Source of the DNA: Methylobacterium sp.
Lineage (GTDB): Bacteria > Pseudomonadota > Alphaproteobacteria > Rhizobiales > Beijerinckiaceae
Assembly: GCA_020253445.1 (NCBI GenBank)
Contig: JADCBP010000011.1
Span: forward strand, 1-64,000
DNA length: 64,000 nucleotides
Direction: 5' to 3'
The notes beneath the pieces were generated by a model, which worked only from the letters and a program-made list of their open reading frames with translations, was not told where the DNA came from and did no database searches. This document shows positions 34,393 through 43,151 of the stretch, piece after piece. Position 1 is the first letter of the stretch. Every line of letters starts with the position of its first letter. The position numbers were made by a program, and so were the translations under genes.

Positions 34393-34409
34393 CTGACATG
34401 TTCTGTCAG
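34393..34409. promoter_or_regulatory. Palindrome upstream of coxD, possible operator
   Basis: CTGACA (34393-34398) and TGTCAG (34404-34409) are perfect arms around TGTTC. It lies 26 bases before the coxD ATG, in the divergent gap with the SnoaL-like gene. The distance equals that of the palindrome before coxS, though the sequences differ. Confidence 0.45.
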
Positions 34410-34435
34410 TATTCCTTCCTGCCGAAAGCGCTTTG

Positions 34436-35338
34436 ATGATCGCTCCTCCCGCCTCCATTGCTGAGACGAAAGCCCTGCTCGCGAGCCAGAACTACGTGGG
34501 CGATACGGCGCTCGCGACAGTGATTTTCCTTGCGCTGCGCATGGGCCGGCCGCTCTTCCTCGAGGGCGAGGCCGGCGTGGGCAAGACCGAGATCGCGAAG
34601 GTGCTCTCGGCGGGGCTCGGCCGCAAGCTCATCCGCCTGCAATGCTACGAGGGGCTCGATGCGGCTTCCGCGCTGTATGAATGGAACTATGCCGGGCAGA
34701 TGATGGCGATCCGCCTCGGCGAAGCGGCTGGCGAGACGGATCGCGATCGCCTCGCGGCGGATGTATTCTCGAACCGCTTCCTGCTGCGCCGCCCGCTGCT
34801 GCAGGCTTTGGAGCCCGATCCCGCGGGGCCGCCCGTGCTGCTGATCGACGAACTCGACCGCACGGATGCCGCCTTCGAGGCTTTTCTCCTGGAAATCCTC
34901 TCGGATTTTCAGGCGACTATCCCCGAGATCGGCACGGTGAAGGCGGAAAAGCCGCCCATCGTCATCCTCACCTCCAACCGCACGCGCGAGGTGCATGATG
35001 CGCTCAAGCGCCGCTGCCTCTACCATTGGGTGGATTACCCCGATGCCAGCCGCGAACTCGCCATCCTCGCGGCGAAGGTGCCGGGCGTGCCGGCGCGGCT
35101 CTCGAAGCAGATCATCGCCTTCGTGCAGGCGATCCGGCGGGAGGAGCTTTTCAAGGCGCCCGGCGTGGCCGAGACGCTCGACTGGGCGACCGCTCTGGTG
35201 GAGCTTGATGCCGTCGCACTCGATCCCGAAATCGTTTCCGATACGCTCGGCGCGCTGCTGAAGGTGCAGGACGATATCCTGCGCATGCAGACAGGGCTCG
35301 CCAAGCAGATCCTCGATGAGATCAAGAGCGTGAAATGA
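34436..35338 (+). CDS. coxD: MoxR-type AAA+ ATPase (CoxD)
   Basis: 300 residues. Walker A GEAGVGKT is at 44-51, Walker B PVLLIDELDR at 133-142, and ILTSNRTREVHDALKRRC holds sensor 1 and the arginine finger region. MoxR ATPases work with VWA-domain proteins to insert or mature cofactors; CoxD helps form the metal centre of CO dehydrogenase. A CoxE homologue follows after one gene. ATG 34436 is preferred over TTG 34433. Confidence 0.92.
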   Translation: MIAPPASIAETKALLASQNYVGDTALATVIFLALRMGRPLFLEGEAGVGKTEIAKVLSAGLGRKLIRLQCYEGLDAASALYEWNYAGQMMAIRLGEAAGETDRDRLAADVFSNRFLLRRPLLQALEPDPAGPPVLLIDELDRTDAAFEAFLLEILSDFQATIPEIGTVKAEKPPIVILTSNRTREVHDALKRRCLYHWVDYPDASRELAILAAKVPGVPARLSKQIIAFVQAIRREELFKAPGVAETLDWATALVELDAVALDPEIVSDTLGALLKVQDDILRMQTGLAKQILDEIKSVK

Positions 35339-35832
35339 CCGGGAAGACCTGCGGAACCTGCACGCTCTGCTGCAAGCTGTTTCCCGTGCCGCCGCTCGAA
35401 AAGCCGGCGGGGAAGTGGTGCCCGCATGTGGTGCAGGGAAGGGGCTGCGGCATTCACGAGACGCGGCCTCAGCTATGCCGCGCCTTCGATTGCCAATGGC
35501 TCGAAAACCCTGATCTCGGCCCGGAATGGAAGCCGGAAATCTCGAAATTCGTGCTTTCCATCTATCCCGGCACGAATTCCCTCGCGGTGACGGTCGATCC
35601 CGGCTTTCCCGGCAACTGGCGGCAGGAGCCTTACTTGCGCAACCTGCGCCGCTGGGCCGAGGCCGCGCTCCGGCAGGGTGATCAGGTGATCGTCTTCACC
35701 GGCGGCAAGGCGACCGCCATCCTGCCGGATCGCGAGGAGGAGCTCGGCGAGATTGGCCCGGGCGATTCAATCGTCTCGCTGAAGGGCCCGCGCGGCTACG
35801 CGGTCGAGGTGCGTCGTGGCGCCCGCGCCTGA
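35335..35832 (+). CDS. Cys-rich metal-binding protein (YkgJ-like Zn/Fe-chelating)
   Basis: 165 residues. KTCGTCTLCCKLFPVPPLEK gives a CxxCxxCC cluster at 6-13 and is followed by KWCPHVVQGRGCGIHETRP and LCRAFDC, a pattern seen in YkgJ-like zinc/iron-chelating proteins. The C-terminal half (VIVFTGGKATAILPDREEEL) is less conserved. It is placed between coxD and coxE and overlaps both, by 4 and 17 bases. A role in metal supply to the molybdenum hydroxylase is possible, but this gene is not part of the standard cox set. Confidence 0.75.
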   Translation: MTGKTCGTCTLCCKLFPVPPLEKPAGKWCPHVVQGRGCGIHETRPQLCRAFDCQWLENPDLGPEWKPEISKFVLSIYPGTNSLAVTVDPGFPGNWRQEPYLRNLRRWAEAALRQGDQVIVFTGGKATAILPDREEELGEIGPGDSIVSLKGPRGYAVEVRRGARA

Positions 35833-37045
35833 AACCGCGATCGGCGGGAACCTTGCAAAAAACATTGTGTTTTTTGCCAGAACATTGCGCGCCGCGGGTA
35901 TGAAGGTGGGGCCGGGCGCGGCGCTGGATGCCGTCTCCGCCGTCGAGGCCATCGGTCTGGGGCATCGCGAGGAATTCCGCGCCGCGCTCGAAAGCGTTTT
36001 CGTGAAGCGCCGGCCCGATGCCGAGCTTTTCGATCAGGCCTTCCGGCTGTTCTGGCGCAGGCGGGCGCTGGTCGAGAAGATGATGTCGGTTCTGATGCCC
36101 ATCGCGCCGACCAACCCGGAGGACAAGCGCAGGAACACTTTGCGCCGCCTCGCCGATGCGATGTATGAGAGCCGCGAGCCGCCGGCGGATGCCAAGCCCA
36201 GGGAAGAGCTCGACCTCGATTCCCGCCTCACCGTTTCCGACATCGAAATGTTCCGCCAACGCGATTTCGAGGGGATGACGAGCGCCGAAATCGCCGAGGC
36301 GAAGCGCCAGATCGCGCGGCTCACGCTGCCGCTTCACACCGTGAAAACGCGGCGCTTCATCGCGCATCCGCGCGGGGCTTCGCTCGATATGCGGGCGAGC
36401 CTGCGCGCCTCGATGCGCGGCGGCGGGGCGGGGCTCTCGCTGGAGCGCCGGCAGCGCCGCGAGGAGATGCCGCCGCTCGTGGCGATTTGCGATATTTCCG
36501 GCTCGATGAGCCAGTATTCGCGGATTTTCCTGCATTTCCTGCACGCTCTGGCTGAAAGTGGCCGGCGCGTGCATGCCTTCACTTTCGCGACCGAACTCAC
36601 CAACATCACCCGTGCCCTGCGCACCACGCGTGATCCGGAGCTGGCGCTCGCCGGTGCCTCGAAGATGGTGCGCGACTGGGATGGCGGCACGCGGATCGGG
36701 CAGGCCTTGCACGAATTCAATCGCCTTCACGCGCGCCGGGTGATGGCCGGTGGTCCGATTGTTCTGCTCATCACCGATGGCCTCGAACGCGAGGGCACGG
36801 ACGAACTCGCGCGTGAAATGGGCCGCCTGCATCGTCTGTCGCGCCGGCTGATCTGGCTCAACCCGCTGTTGCGGTTCGATGGCTTCGAGGCGAAGGCGGC
36901 GGGCATCCGCGCCATGCTGCCGGCGGTTGACGAGTTCCGCACGCTCCATAATCTCGCCGCGATGGGCGATCTCTGTGAGGCGCTCTCCGCCTCGCGCAGC
37001 GCGGATGCGGACCCGCGACGTTTTCTGAAGAGAGGTGCGGCATGA
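35816..37045 (+). CDS. coxE: VWA-domain protein CoxE
   Basis: 409 residues. The N-terminal helical half (FFARTLRAAGMKVGPGAALD, FRLFWRRRALVEKMMSVL) and the C-terminal von Willebrand A domain match the CoxE family. The metal site DxSxS is intact at 226-230 (ICDISGSMSQYSR), with the distal Thr/Asp in DGLERE. It pairs with the MoxR ATPase. The start is GTG 35816, which overlaps the upstream gene by 17 bases and has GAGGTG nearby. The frame has no ATG close to the expected N-terminus. Confidence 0.9.
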   Translation: MAPAPETAIGGNLAKNIVFFARTLRAAGMKVGPGAALDAVSAVEAIGLGHREEFRAALESVFVKRRPDAELFDQAFRLFWRRRALVEKMMSVLMPIAPTNPEDKRRNTLRRLADAMYESREPPADAKPREELDLDSRLTVSDIEMFRQRDFEGMTSAEIAEAKRQIARLTLPLHTVKTRRFIAHPRGASLDMRASLRASMRGGGAGLSLERRQRREEMPPLVAICDISGSMSQYSRIFLHFLHALAESGRRVHAFTFATELTNITRALRTTRDPELALAGASKMVRDWDGGTRIGQALHEFNRLHARRVMAGGPIVLLITDGLEREGTDELAREMGRLHRLSRRLIWLNPLLRFDGFEAKAAGIRAMLPAVDEFRTLHNLAAMGDLCEALSASRSADADPRRFLKRGAA

Positions 37046-37380
37046 CCCTCAAGGATCTGACCCTGAACGATTCCGAATTGCTGGCGCGTGCCGAGGCCTG
37101 GGCCAAGGCGGGGCGGGGGGTTGCCATCGCCACGGTCATCGAGACCTGGGGCTCGGCGCCGAGGCCCGTGGGCTCGCACCTTGTCATTGATTCAGAGGGG
37201 AATTTTGAAGGCTCCGTCTCCGGCGGCTGCGTCGAGGGCGCGGTGGTGGCGGAAGCGCTGGAGGTGATCGAGAGCGGTGAACCGCGCAATCTCGAATTCG
37301 GCGTGGCCGACGAGACCGCCTGGCGGGTTGGCCTCTCCTGCGGCGGCAAGATCGCCGTGCGGGTGGAGCCGATAACATGA
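37042..37380 (+). CDS. XdhC/CoxI family protein, N-terminal domain only
   Basis: 112 residues corresponding to the first XdhC/CoxI domain. GRGVAIATVIETWGSAPRPV and SVSGGCVEGAVVAEALEVI are the family motifs, with the conserved Cys that may handle sulfur. XdhC binds the molybdenum cofactor and delivers the sulfurated form to the hydroxylase. The C-terminal Rossmann domain is encoded by the next gene, so the protein is split in two. It overlaps coxE and its partner by ATGA. Confidence 0.88.
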   Translation: MTLKDLTLNDSELLARAEAWAKAGRGVAIATVIETWGSAPRPVGSHLVIDSEGNFEGSVSGGCVEGAVVAEALEVIESGEPRNLEFGVADETAWRVGLSCGGKIAVRVEPIT

Positions 37381-38081
37381 ACCTCGACGATCTCGTGGAA
37401 CTCAACTGGCGGATTGCCAATCGCGAGCCAGTGGCCGTTGTTACTGCGCTTGAAGTTGGTCTTGAGCCGGGCGATCGAGTGGTGATCGTCTCGCCGGATG
37501 AGGTGAGCACGCAGTACTATGCGGAGCAGCTGCGGGAGGCGTTCCGAACCGGCAAGAGCGGCTTGGTCGAGGTTGAGGGGCGCCGGTTCTTCCTCAACAT
37601 CCACCTGCCGCCCGTGAAGTTGATCGTCACTGGCGCGGTGCACATTTCGCAGGCTCTCGCCGAAATGGCGCGTCTCACGGGGCTCGATTGCACGATCATC
37701 GATCCGCGCACGGCCTTCGCGACGCCCGAGCGCTTCCCCAACGTGACGCTTCTCGCGGAATGGCCGGATCAGGCTTTCATGCGCGTGAAGCCGGATCGGT
37801 TCACGGCCTTTGTCGCGCTCACGCATGATCCGAAGATCGACGATCCGGGTTTGATCGCGGCGCTTCGCGCGGGCTGCTTCTATATCGGCGCGCTCGGCAG
37901 CCGGAAGACCCATGCGAAACGTGTGGAACGACTGCAATCGCAAGGCTTTACGGCGGAGGAGATTGCGCGCATCCATGCGCCGATCGGCCTCGATATCGGC
38001 GCGGTCAGCCCGCCGGAAATCGCGGTCTCCATTCTGGCCGAGATCATCTCCGCCATGCGCGCGAAGCGCCGGGCTGCCTGA
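37377..38081 (+). CDS. XdhC family protein, C-terminal Rossmann domain
   Basis: 234 residues. The N-terminal 90 residues hold an incomplete XdhC-like lead-in, then LIVTGAVHISQALAEMARLT starts the Rossmann fold. The C-terminal YIGALGSRKTHAKRVERLQS and HAPIGLDIGAVSPPEIAVSI are strong XdhC_C markers. With the preceding 112-residue protein it would make a complete two-chain XdhC for cofactor maturation. Its stop shares one base with the ATG of the MoeA-like gene. Confidence 0.9.
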   Translation: MNLDDLVELNWRIANREPVAVVTALEVGLEPGDRVVIVSPDEVSTQYYAEQLREAFRTGKSGLVEVEGRRFFLNIHLPPVKLIVTGAVHISQALAEMARLTGLDCTIIDPRTAFATPERFPNVTLLAEWPDQAFMRVKPDRFTAFVALTHDPKIDDPGLIAALRAGCFYIGALGSRKTHAKRVERLQSQGFTAEEIARIHAPIGLDIGAVSPPEIAVSILAEIISAMRAKRRAA

Positions 38082-39088
38082 TGTTTTTCGGCACCGTCCC
38101 CGTTGCTGAAGCTGCGGGCGGCGTGCTCGCCCACAGGGTCAGGGCTGCGGAAAAGGTGCTTGCCAAGGGCCATGCGCTGAGTGCGGAGGATTGCGCGAGC
38201 CTCGCCTTGGCGGGCGTGGCCGAGGTCACCATCGCGCGGCTCTCGCCCGGTGACATGCCGGAAGACGAGGCTGCGCGGCGGCTCGCGCGCCAGGCAGCCG
38301 GGCCAGGAATCCGATGTGCCGAGGCCTTCACGGGCCGCGTGAACCTTTTCGCCGAAGCCGATGGCGTGCTGGTGCTCGACGAGGCCGCCATCCACGCTTT
38401 CAACGCGCTCGATGAAGGCATGACTTTGGCGACCCTGTCGCCGTTCCGGCGCGTGAAGGCCAACGAGATGGTCGGAACGGTCAAGATCATCCCCTTCGCG
38501 TTGCCTGGCGCAATGGTGAAGGCCGGGTGCCAGACGCTTCCCGCACCGCCCATCCGCGTGGCGGCGTTCCGGCCGAAGCGGGTGGGTCTGATCCTGCTCG
38601 CCACGCCGGAGATGAAGCCGTCAGTGCTGAACAAGACGGCCCGCGTCACAGCCGAACGGGTAGCTTCCCTGGGCGGCGCAATTGCCTTCGAGCGGCGCCT
38701 GCCGCATCGGAAGGAGGCTCTGGCCGAGGCGTTGCAAGCGCTGGATCCGAAAGCCCTGGACATCCTCATCATCTTCGGTGCCGCCGCGATTTCCGACCGC
38801 CGCGACGTGATCCCCGCCGCGATTGATGCGATTGGCGGGCGCGTGATCCATCTGGGCATGCCCGTCGATCCCGGCAACCTGCTGCTGCTCGCGGAATGGG
38901 CGGGCAAGCCCGCGCTCGGTGCGCCGGGCTGCGCGCGCTCTCCGGCGGAGAACGGTTTCGATTGGGTGCTGGAGCGGCTTTTCGCCGATCTGCCGGTAAC
39001 GGCGCGGGATATCCGCGCCATGGGCGTCGGCGGGCTCCTCATGGAGATCATCTCGCGACCGCAACCGCGCGCCGGGGAAGAAGCGTGA
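38081..39088 (+). CDS. MoeA/CinA-like molybdopterin-binding protein
   Basis: 335 residues. The N-terminal part (PVAEAAGGVLAHRVRAAEKV, LSAEDCASLALAGVAEVTIA) resembles the MoeA-like lid domain. The C-terminal half is a MogA/MoeA-type molybdopterin domain, with LDILIIFGAAAISDRRDVIP in the position of the usual GGxS loop, and HLGMPVDPGNLLLL. Homologues lie next to MobA/MocA-like transferases in molybdenum hydroxylase clusters, as here. It probably prepares the cofactor for the Cox-type enzyme. Confidence 0.8.
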   Translation: MFFGTVPVAEAAGGVLAHRVRAAEKVLAKGHALSAEDCASLALAGVAEVTIARLSPGDMPEDEAARRLARQAAGPGIRCAEAFTGRVNLFAEADGVLVLDEAAIHAFNALDEGMTLATLSPFRRVKANEMVGTVKIIPFALPGAMVKAGCQTLPAPPIRVAAFRPKRVGLILLATPEMKPSVLNKTARVTAERVASLGGAIAFERRLPHRKEALAEALQALDPKALDILIIFGAAAISDRRDVIPAAIDAIGGRVIHLGMPVDPGNLLLLAEWAGKPALGAPGCARSPAENGFDWVLERLFADLPVTARDIRAMGVGGLLMEIISRPQPRAGEEA

Positions 39089-39690
39089 GGCTCGGCGCGA
39101 TCATTCTGGCGGCCGGGCGATCCTCCCGTTTCGAGGATGGGCACAAGCTTCTCACGGGCTTCAGGGGCAGGCCGATCCTCGGGCATGTGCTTGAATTGGC
39201 GCGGGATTGCCCGTTTTCGGATCGCCTGGCTGTCACGGGGGCCGAGCGCGGAAGGGTTGAAGCGCTCGCGCATTCGGCGGGCATCCGCACTGCGCACAAC
39301 CCGGACTTCATGAATGGCCTTTCGACCTCGCTGAAGGCAGGGATTGCAGCGCTACCGCCGGAAATCGACGGCGCGTTCATCCTGCTCGGCGACATGCCGC
39401 TGATTACCCGCGACACGCTTCAGGCTCTCGAGAAAGCCGCGCTGGCCGCACCGGAAATGGCTGCTTTCGTGCCGGTTTTCGGCCGGGATTGGGCGCATCC
39501 TGTGCTTCTGATGCGCAAGATTTTCCCGGAACTCGCGAGCCTCTCCGGCGATCAGGGCGCGCGAAAACTCCTGCAGGCGCGGGGTGATGTCGCGCTCGTG
39601 CCGGTCGATGATCCCGGCAGCCTTGCCGATATCGATACCCGCGCCGATCTCGCGCGCGTCGCTGGTCCGAATGCGCCTCCCCGCACGTAA
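39085..39690 (+). CDS. MobA-like NTP transferase (MocA-type molybdopterin cytidylyltransferase)
   Basis: 201 residues. The nucleotide-binding LAAGRSSRFEDGHKLLTGF and LGDMPLITRDTLQALEKA are typical of the MobA/MocA fold. In molybdenum hydroxylase clusters the enzyme adds CMP to molybdopterin, giving the cytosine dinucleotide form. The start GTG 39085 overlaps the stop of the previous gene as GTGA. It is the last gene of the cox-like cluster; the SDR that follows begins 27 bases later and has a different theme. Confidence 0.85.
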   Translation: MRLGAIILAAGRSSRFEDGHKLLTGFRGRPILGHVLELARDCPFSDRLAVTGAERGRVEALAHSAGIRTAHNPDFMNGLSTSLKAGIAALPPEIDGAFILLGDMPLITRDTLQALEKAALAAPEMAAFVPVFGRDWAHPVLLMRKIFPELASLSGDQGARKLLQARGDVALVPVDDPGSLADIDTRADLARVAGPNAPPRT

Positions 39691-39717
39691 GGGAGAGGCG
39701 GGCGCGATGGCCCGGTG

Positions 39718-40464
39718 ATGGGCAGTAACTTTATGACCAGAACAGCGATCATCCATGGCGGCGCGGGCGGTATCGGCGCAGCAACAGCGAAGCAGCTTTC
39801 CGCGCAAGGCTTTCGCCTTCATCTCGTGGGACGCGATGCGGACAAGCTCGCGGGCGTCGCGGGACCGCTGGGCGCGACCTTCACGGCCGGCGACGTGACG
39901 GATGCCAGCCTTTTCGCCCGCGTGATGGCCGAGAGCGGATTTTCGAGCCTCGATGCCCTGGTCTATGCGGTTGGCACCATTAACCTGAAACCCTTGCAGC
40001 GCCTCACGGAAGCGGATTTTTTCCGGGATTTCCAGGTGAACGCGCTGGGCGCCGCTCTTGCGGTGCAGGCGGCCTTGCCGGCGCTGAAGGCGGCGGAAGC
40101 CACAAGTTCCGTCGTGCTGTTTTCCACGGTCGCCGTGGCGCAGGGCTTCACGGCGCATGCCTCGGTTTCCATGGCGAAGGGCGCGGTGGAGGGCCTCGTG
40201 AAGGCCTTGGGCGCGGAGCTTGCCCCCAAGGTGCGCGTGAATGCCATCGCGCCCTCGCTCACGAAGACGCCGCTTGCCAAGGCGCTGACCGGCAACGAGG
40301 CCATGGCGAAGGCCATTGGCGAGATGCATGCGCTGCAGCGTCTGGGCGAGGCGGAGGATGTCGCAGGCCTCGCTGCCTTCCTCGCGGGCGGCCAGTCCGG
40401 CTGGATCACGGGGCAGGTCTTCGCGGTCGATGGCGGCCGCTCGACGCTGCGCACGAAGGGCTGA
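39718..40464 (+). CDS. Short-chain dehydrogenase/reductase-like protein, catalytic Tyr replaced
   Basis: 248 residues from ATG 39718 (ATG 39733, five codons later, is also possible; neither has a clear ribosome-binding site). The nucleotide-binding [16 protein letters not shown] and the C-terminal [13 protein letters not shown] are typical SDR. Ser136 lies in LFSTVAVA, but the YxxxK site reads VSMAK (Val150 to Lys154), so the proton-donating Tyr is missing. It may bind NAD(P) without the usual catalysis or use another residue. It directly precedes the DUF2256-photolyase pair and may belong to that transcript. Confidence 0.75.
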   Translation: MGSNFMTRTAIIHGGAGGIGAATAKQLSAQGFRLHLVGRDADKLAGVAGPLGATFTAGDVTDASLFARVMAESGFSSLDALVYAVGTINLKPLQRLTEADFFRDFQVNALGAALAVQAALPALKAAEATSSVVLFSTVAVAQGFTAHASVSMAKGAVEGLVKALGAELAPKVRVNAIAPSLTKTPLAKALTGNEAMAKAIGEMHALQRLGEAEDVAGLAAFLAGGQSGWITGQVFAVDGGRSTLRTKG

Positions 40465-40481
40465 ATGGTGAGGAGGCTCTC

Positions 40482-40640
40482 TTGCCGCGCGGCGTGAAGA
40501 AGCAGAACCTGCCCGAAAAGCCCTGTCTTGCCTGCGGCCGCCCGTTCACCTGGCGGAAGAAATGGGAAAAGATGTGGGATGAGGTGAAATTCTGCTCCGA
40601 CCGCTGCCGCGCGGATGCCAGAAGGCGGAAAGCCTCATGA
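40482..40640 (+). CDS. DUF2256 small zinc-ribbon-like protein
   Basis: 52 residues. [20 protein letters not shown] followed by [19 protein letters not shown] is the DUF2256 pattern. Cys15, 18, 38 and 42 form a likely zinc site. The start is TTG 40482 with AGGAGG at 40471-40476, a strong ribosome-binding site at good distance. The stop overlaps the photolyase ATG as ATGA. DUF2256 genes often accompany cryptochrome/photolyase genes, so a role with that enzyme is likely but untested. Confidence 0.85.
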   Translation: MPRGVKKQNLPEKPCLACGRPFTWRKKWEKMWDEVKFCSDRCRADARRRKAS

Positions 40641-42172
40641 AGACCCTGCGCCTCGTGCTTGGCGATCAGCTCACGCAGTCGCTCTCGAGCCTCGCCGATC
40701 TCGATTGCGCCCGCGACGTGGTGCTGATGGTCGAGGTCGCGGCCGAGGCCACCTACGTGCGTCATCACAAGCAGAAGATCGCGCTGATCTTCTCGGCCAT
40801 GCGGCATTTCGCGGAAGGCTTGCGCGGCGAGGGGGTCACCGTCGATTACGTGACGCTGGAGGATCAGGGCAATACCGGCTCCTTCGAGGGCGAGTTGCGC
40901 CGGGCGCTTCTGCGCCACGAGCCGGATCGGGTCATCGTCACCGAGCCCGGCGAATGGCGTGTGTGGCAGATGATGCTCGAATGGCGCGAAACCATGCCGG
41001 TGCCCGTGGAGATCCGCGCGGATGATCGCTTCGTCGCCTCGCGTGACGAATTCTCGGCTTGGGCGAAAGGCCGGAAAACCTACCGGATGGAGTTCTTCTA
41101 TCGCGAGATGCGGCGCAAGACCGGGCTTCTGATGGCAGGCGATGCGCCCGTGGGCGGGCAATGGAATTTCGACGCGGAGAACAGAAAGAGCCTGCCTGCG
41201 GGCTACCATCCGCCCCAGCGTTTGCGCTTCGAGCCCGATGCCGTCACGCGCGAGGTTCTGGCGCTGGTGGAGCGGCATTTCCCCGATCATTTCGGCGATC
41301 TCGCGCCGTTCGGCTGGCCGGTGACGCGGGCCGATGCGCTCAAGGCGCTGGATCATTTCATCGCGGTGGCACTCGAAGGCTTCGGCGATTTCCAGGATGC
41401 GATGAAGCGGGGCGAGGATTTTCTCCACCATGCTTTGCTCGCGCCCGCGCTGAATATCGGGCTCCTCACGCCCATGGAGCTCTGCCGCGCGGCGGAGCGG
41501 GCCTATCTCGAGGGGCGCGCGCCGCTCAATGCCGTCGAGGGTTTCATCCGGCAGGTGATCGGCTGGCGGGAATTCGTGCGCGGCCTCTACTGGAACGAGA
41601 TGCCGGGCTATGCGGAAACCAACGCGCTTTCCGCCAGGCGCGCGCTGCCGGATTTCTACTGGACCGGTGAAACCGATCTCGCCTGCCTGAAGGAATGCAT
41701 TTCGGCCACGAAGCGCAATGCCTATGCGCATCACATCCAGCGGCTGATGGTCACGGGGAATTTCGCGCTGCTCGCCGGGGTGGCGCCGCGCGAAATCGAG
41801 CAATGGTATCTGCTGGTCTATGCCGATGCCTTCGAATGGGTGGAACTGCCCAATGTGCACGGTATGGTGATGTTCGCCGATGGCGGGTTGCTCGCTTCGA
41901 AGCCCTATGCCGCCTCGGGGGCCTATATCGACCGGATGTCGGATTACTGCGCGGGCTGCCGTTACGATCCGGCAGTGAAATCCGGCCCCGGCGCCTGCCC
42001 GTTCAACCCGCTCTACTGGAACTTCCTGATCGAGAACGAAGGCAAGCTCGGCAACAATCCGCGCATGGCCATGCCCTATCGCAATCTCCGGCGCTTCTCG
42101 GCCGAGAGGCGCGCGGAGATCGCGCGGGAAGCCACGGCTTTTCTGGATGAAGTCGCTCCGCGACAGGGCTAG
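40637..42172 (+). CDS. phrB: FeS bacterial cryptochrome/photolyase (PhrB type, 6-4 photolyase)
   Basis: 511 residues. The opening [15 protein letters not shown] and the later [20 protein letters not shown] are diagnostic of the FeS-BCP group, which uses light to repair (6-4) photoproducts. The four cluster cysteines are Cys350 (DLACLKEC), Cys438 and Cys441 (YCAGC) and Cys454 (GACPFN), the same positions as in Agrobacterium PhrB. His365 and His366 of the active site are present. FAD binds in the C-terminal helical half; the N-terminal domain would hold the lumazine antenna. Its TAG stop is shared with a dispersed repeat. Confidence 0.95.
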   Translation: MKTLRLVLGDQLTQSLSSLADLDCARDVVLMVEVAAEATYVRHHKQKIALIFSAMRHFAEGLRGEGVTVDYVTLEDQGNTGSFEGELRRALLRHEPDRVIVTEPGEWRVWQMMLEWRETMPVPVEIRADDRFVASRDEFSAWAKGRKTYRMEFFYREMRRKTGLLMAGDAPVGGQWNFDAENRKSLPAGYHPPQRLRFEPDAVTREVLALVERHFPDHFGDLAPFGWPVTRADALKALDHFIAVALEGFGDFQDAMKRGEDFLHHALLAPALNIGLLTPMELCRAAERAYLEGRAPLNAVEGFIRQVIGWREFVRGLYWNEMPGYAETNALSARRALPDFYWTGETDLACLKECISATKRNAYAHHIQRLMVTGNFALLAGVAPREIEQWYLLVYADAFEWVELPNVHGMVMFADGGLLASKPYAASGAYIDRMSDYCAGCRYDPAVKSGPGACPFNPLYWNFLIENEGKLGNNPRMAMPYRNLRRFSAERRAEIAREATAFLDEVAPRQG

Positions 42173-42218
42173 AGCATCCGCCCGACAAGTGGATACCGGT
42201 TGGTCGGAAAATGCTCTA
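42170..42218. repeat. Dispersed repeat, copy 2, forming both convergent stop codons
   Basis: Begins TAGAGCATCCGCCCG, centre GTGGATACCGGTTGGTCG, ends AAAATGCTCTA. TAG at its left end is the phrB stop, and CTA at its right end is the TAG stop of the minus-strand BcsS-like gene. It is the shortest copy, with only the first module. Confidence 0.85.
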
Positions 42219-43004
42219 GTAATGGTAAAGCGCGGTGATCTCGGCATAAGCCGAGGAGCGCTCTCTCCGGCGCCATTCGTAGCCCGCCGAGCCGTTGAGC
42301 CCGAAACTCCCGAAACTCAGCCCGTTGGCATGGAGGCCCATGCGCATCTTGAGCCAGGAATCGCGACCGATCACGCCGCCCACGCTGCGTTGCCTGCCGG
42401 CAGAGAAGGAAACCTCCGGCCCGATCGCGGTATTGCGCCACCCGGTCGAAAATCCGTGGCGCAGGCGCAGGAAGCCGCTGGCTTCCGCGGCATCCACCAG
42501 CAATGTGCCGCTGGTGAAGCCATCGCGCAGGGTGGGGTGATTGTTCCAGCTCTGCCAGAACTCGATCATGGCGGCTGCTCCGAGGCGTCCCTCGTAGCGC
42601 GTCACCGCGCGCTCCCGCGGCGAGTGGAGGCTGAGGCTGGGCCCGGCATAGGCCGAGATCGACAGCGCGCCGATCTGCCATTCATGGCCGAGAAAGATGC
42701 GCCCGCCCGCGAAGCGGTTGAACCGGCCGATGACCAGCGGGTCCCGCTCGCGGAACTTCGTGCCGAGGCTGTAGAGAAGGCGGAAACCCGGCTTGTCGAG
42801 GCCCGAGAAGGGCGCGAGCTTGGCGCCACTCGTCAGATAGAAGGCCCAATCGGAGGCGCTGGTGCTGATGAAGGCCACGCCAAGGCGCTTGGCCTTGGGG
42901 GGCGCATCGAAGAAACCCAGCTCTCCCGCTTGTGAATCCAGAGGGATGCCGGCTTTCACCAGCAGCGCCAGAAGACCTGCCATCCGAACTCGATCTTGCC
43001 CCAT
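42216..43004 (-). CDS. BcsS-like (cellulose biosynthesis protein) beta-rich envelope protein
   Basis: 262 residues. A short hydrophobic N-terminus (MAGLLALLVKAGIPLDSQA) suggests export. The rest has alternating strands typical of a small beta-barrel: GVAFISTSASDWAFYLTSGA, LSISAYAGPSLSLH, NTAIGPEVSFSAGRQ, GLHANGLSFGSFGLNGSAG. The pattern resembles BcsS, an outer-envelope protein linked to cellulose synthesis, but no bcs gene is present and the match is by eye. ATG 43004 is chosen; ATG 42983 is possible. Confidence 0.45.
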   Translation of the reverse strand: MGQDRVRMAGLLALLVKAGIPLDSQAGELGFFDAPPKAKRLGVAFISTSASDWAFYLTSGAKLAPFSGLDKPGFRLLYSLGTKFRERDPLVIGRFNRFAGGRIFLGHEWQIGALSISAYAGPSLSLHSPRERAVTRYEGRLGAAAMIEFWQSWNNHPTLRDGFTSGTLLVDAAEASGFLRLRHGFSTGWRNTAIGPEVSFSAGRQRSVGGVIGRDSWLKMRMGLHANGLSFGSFGLNGSAGYEWRRRERSSAYAEITALYHY

Positions 43005-43151
43005 CCAGGCTCTAGGACGCGTCAGCCCGAGGCAATCGTCAAGCCTGTTCCAGCACCCCGCCCGGAATTTCCCGAATTCGCCGCCGCGCCTGCCGGTGGA
43101 ATGCGGGGCTTGCAACGCCTGAAACCCCCGCTACAAGCGAACTGGCCGGGC

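Noticed and set aside
40406-42247. A 613-codon minus-strand frame
   Set aside because: Antisense to the photolyase, whose cysteine ligands and active site are unmistakable.
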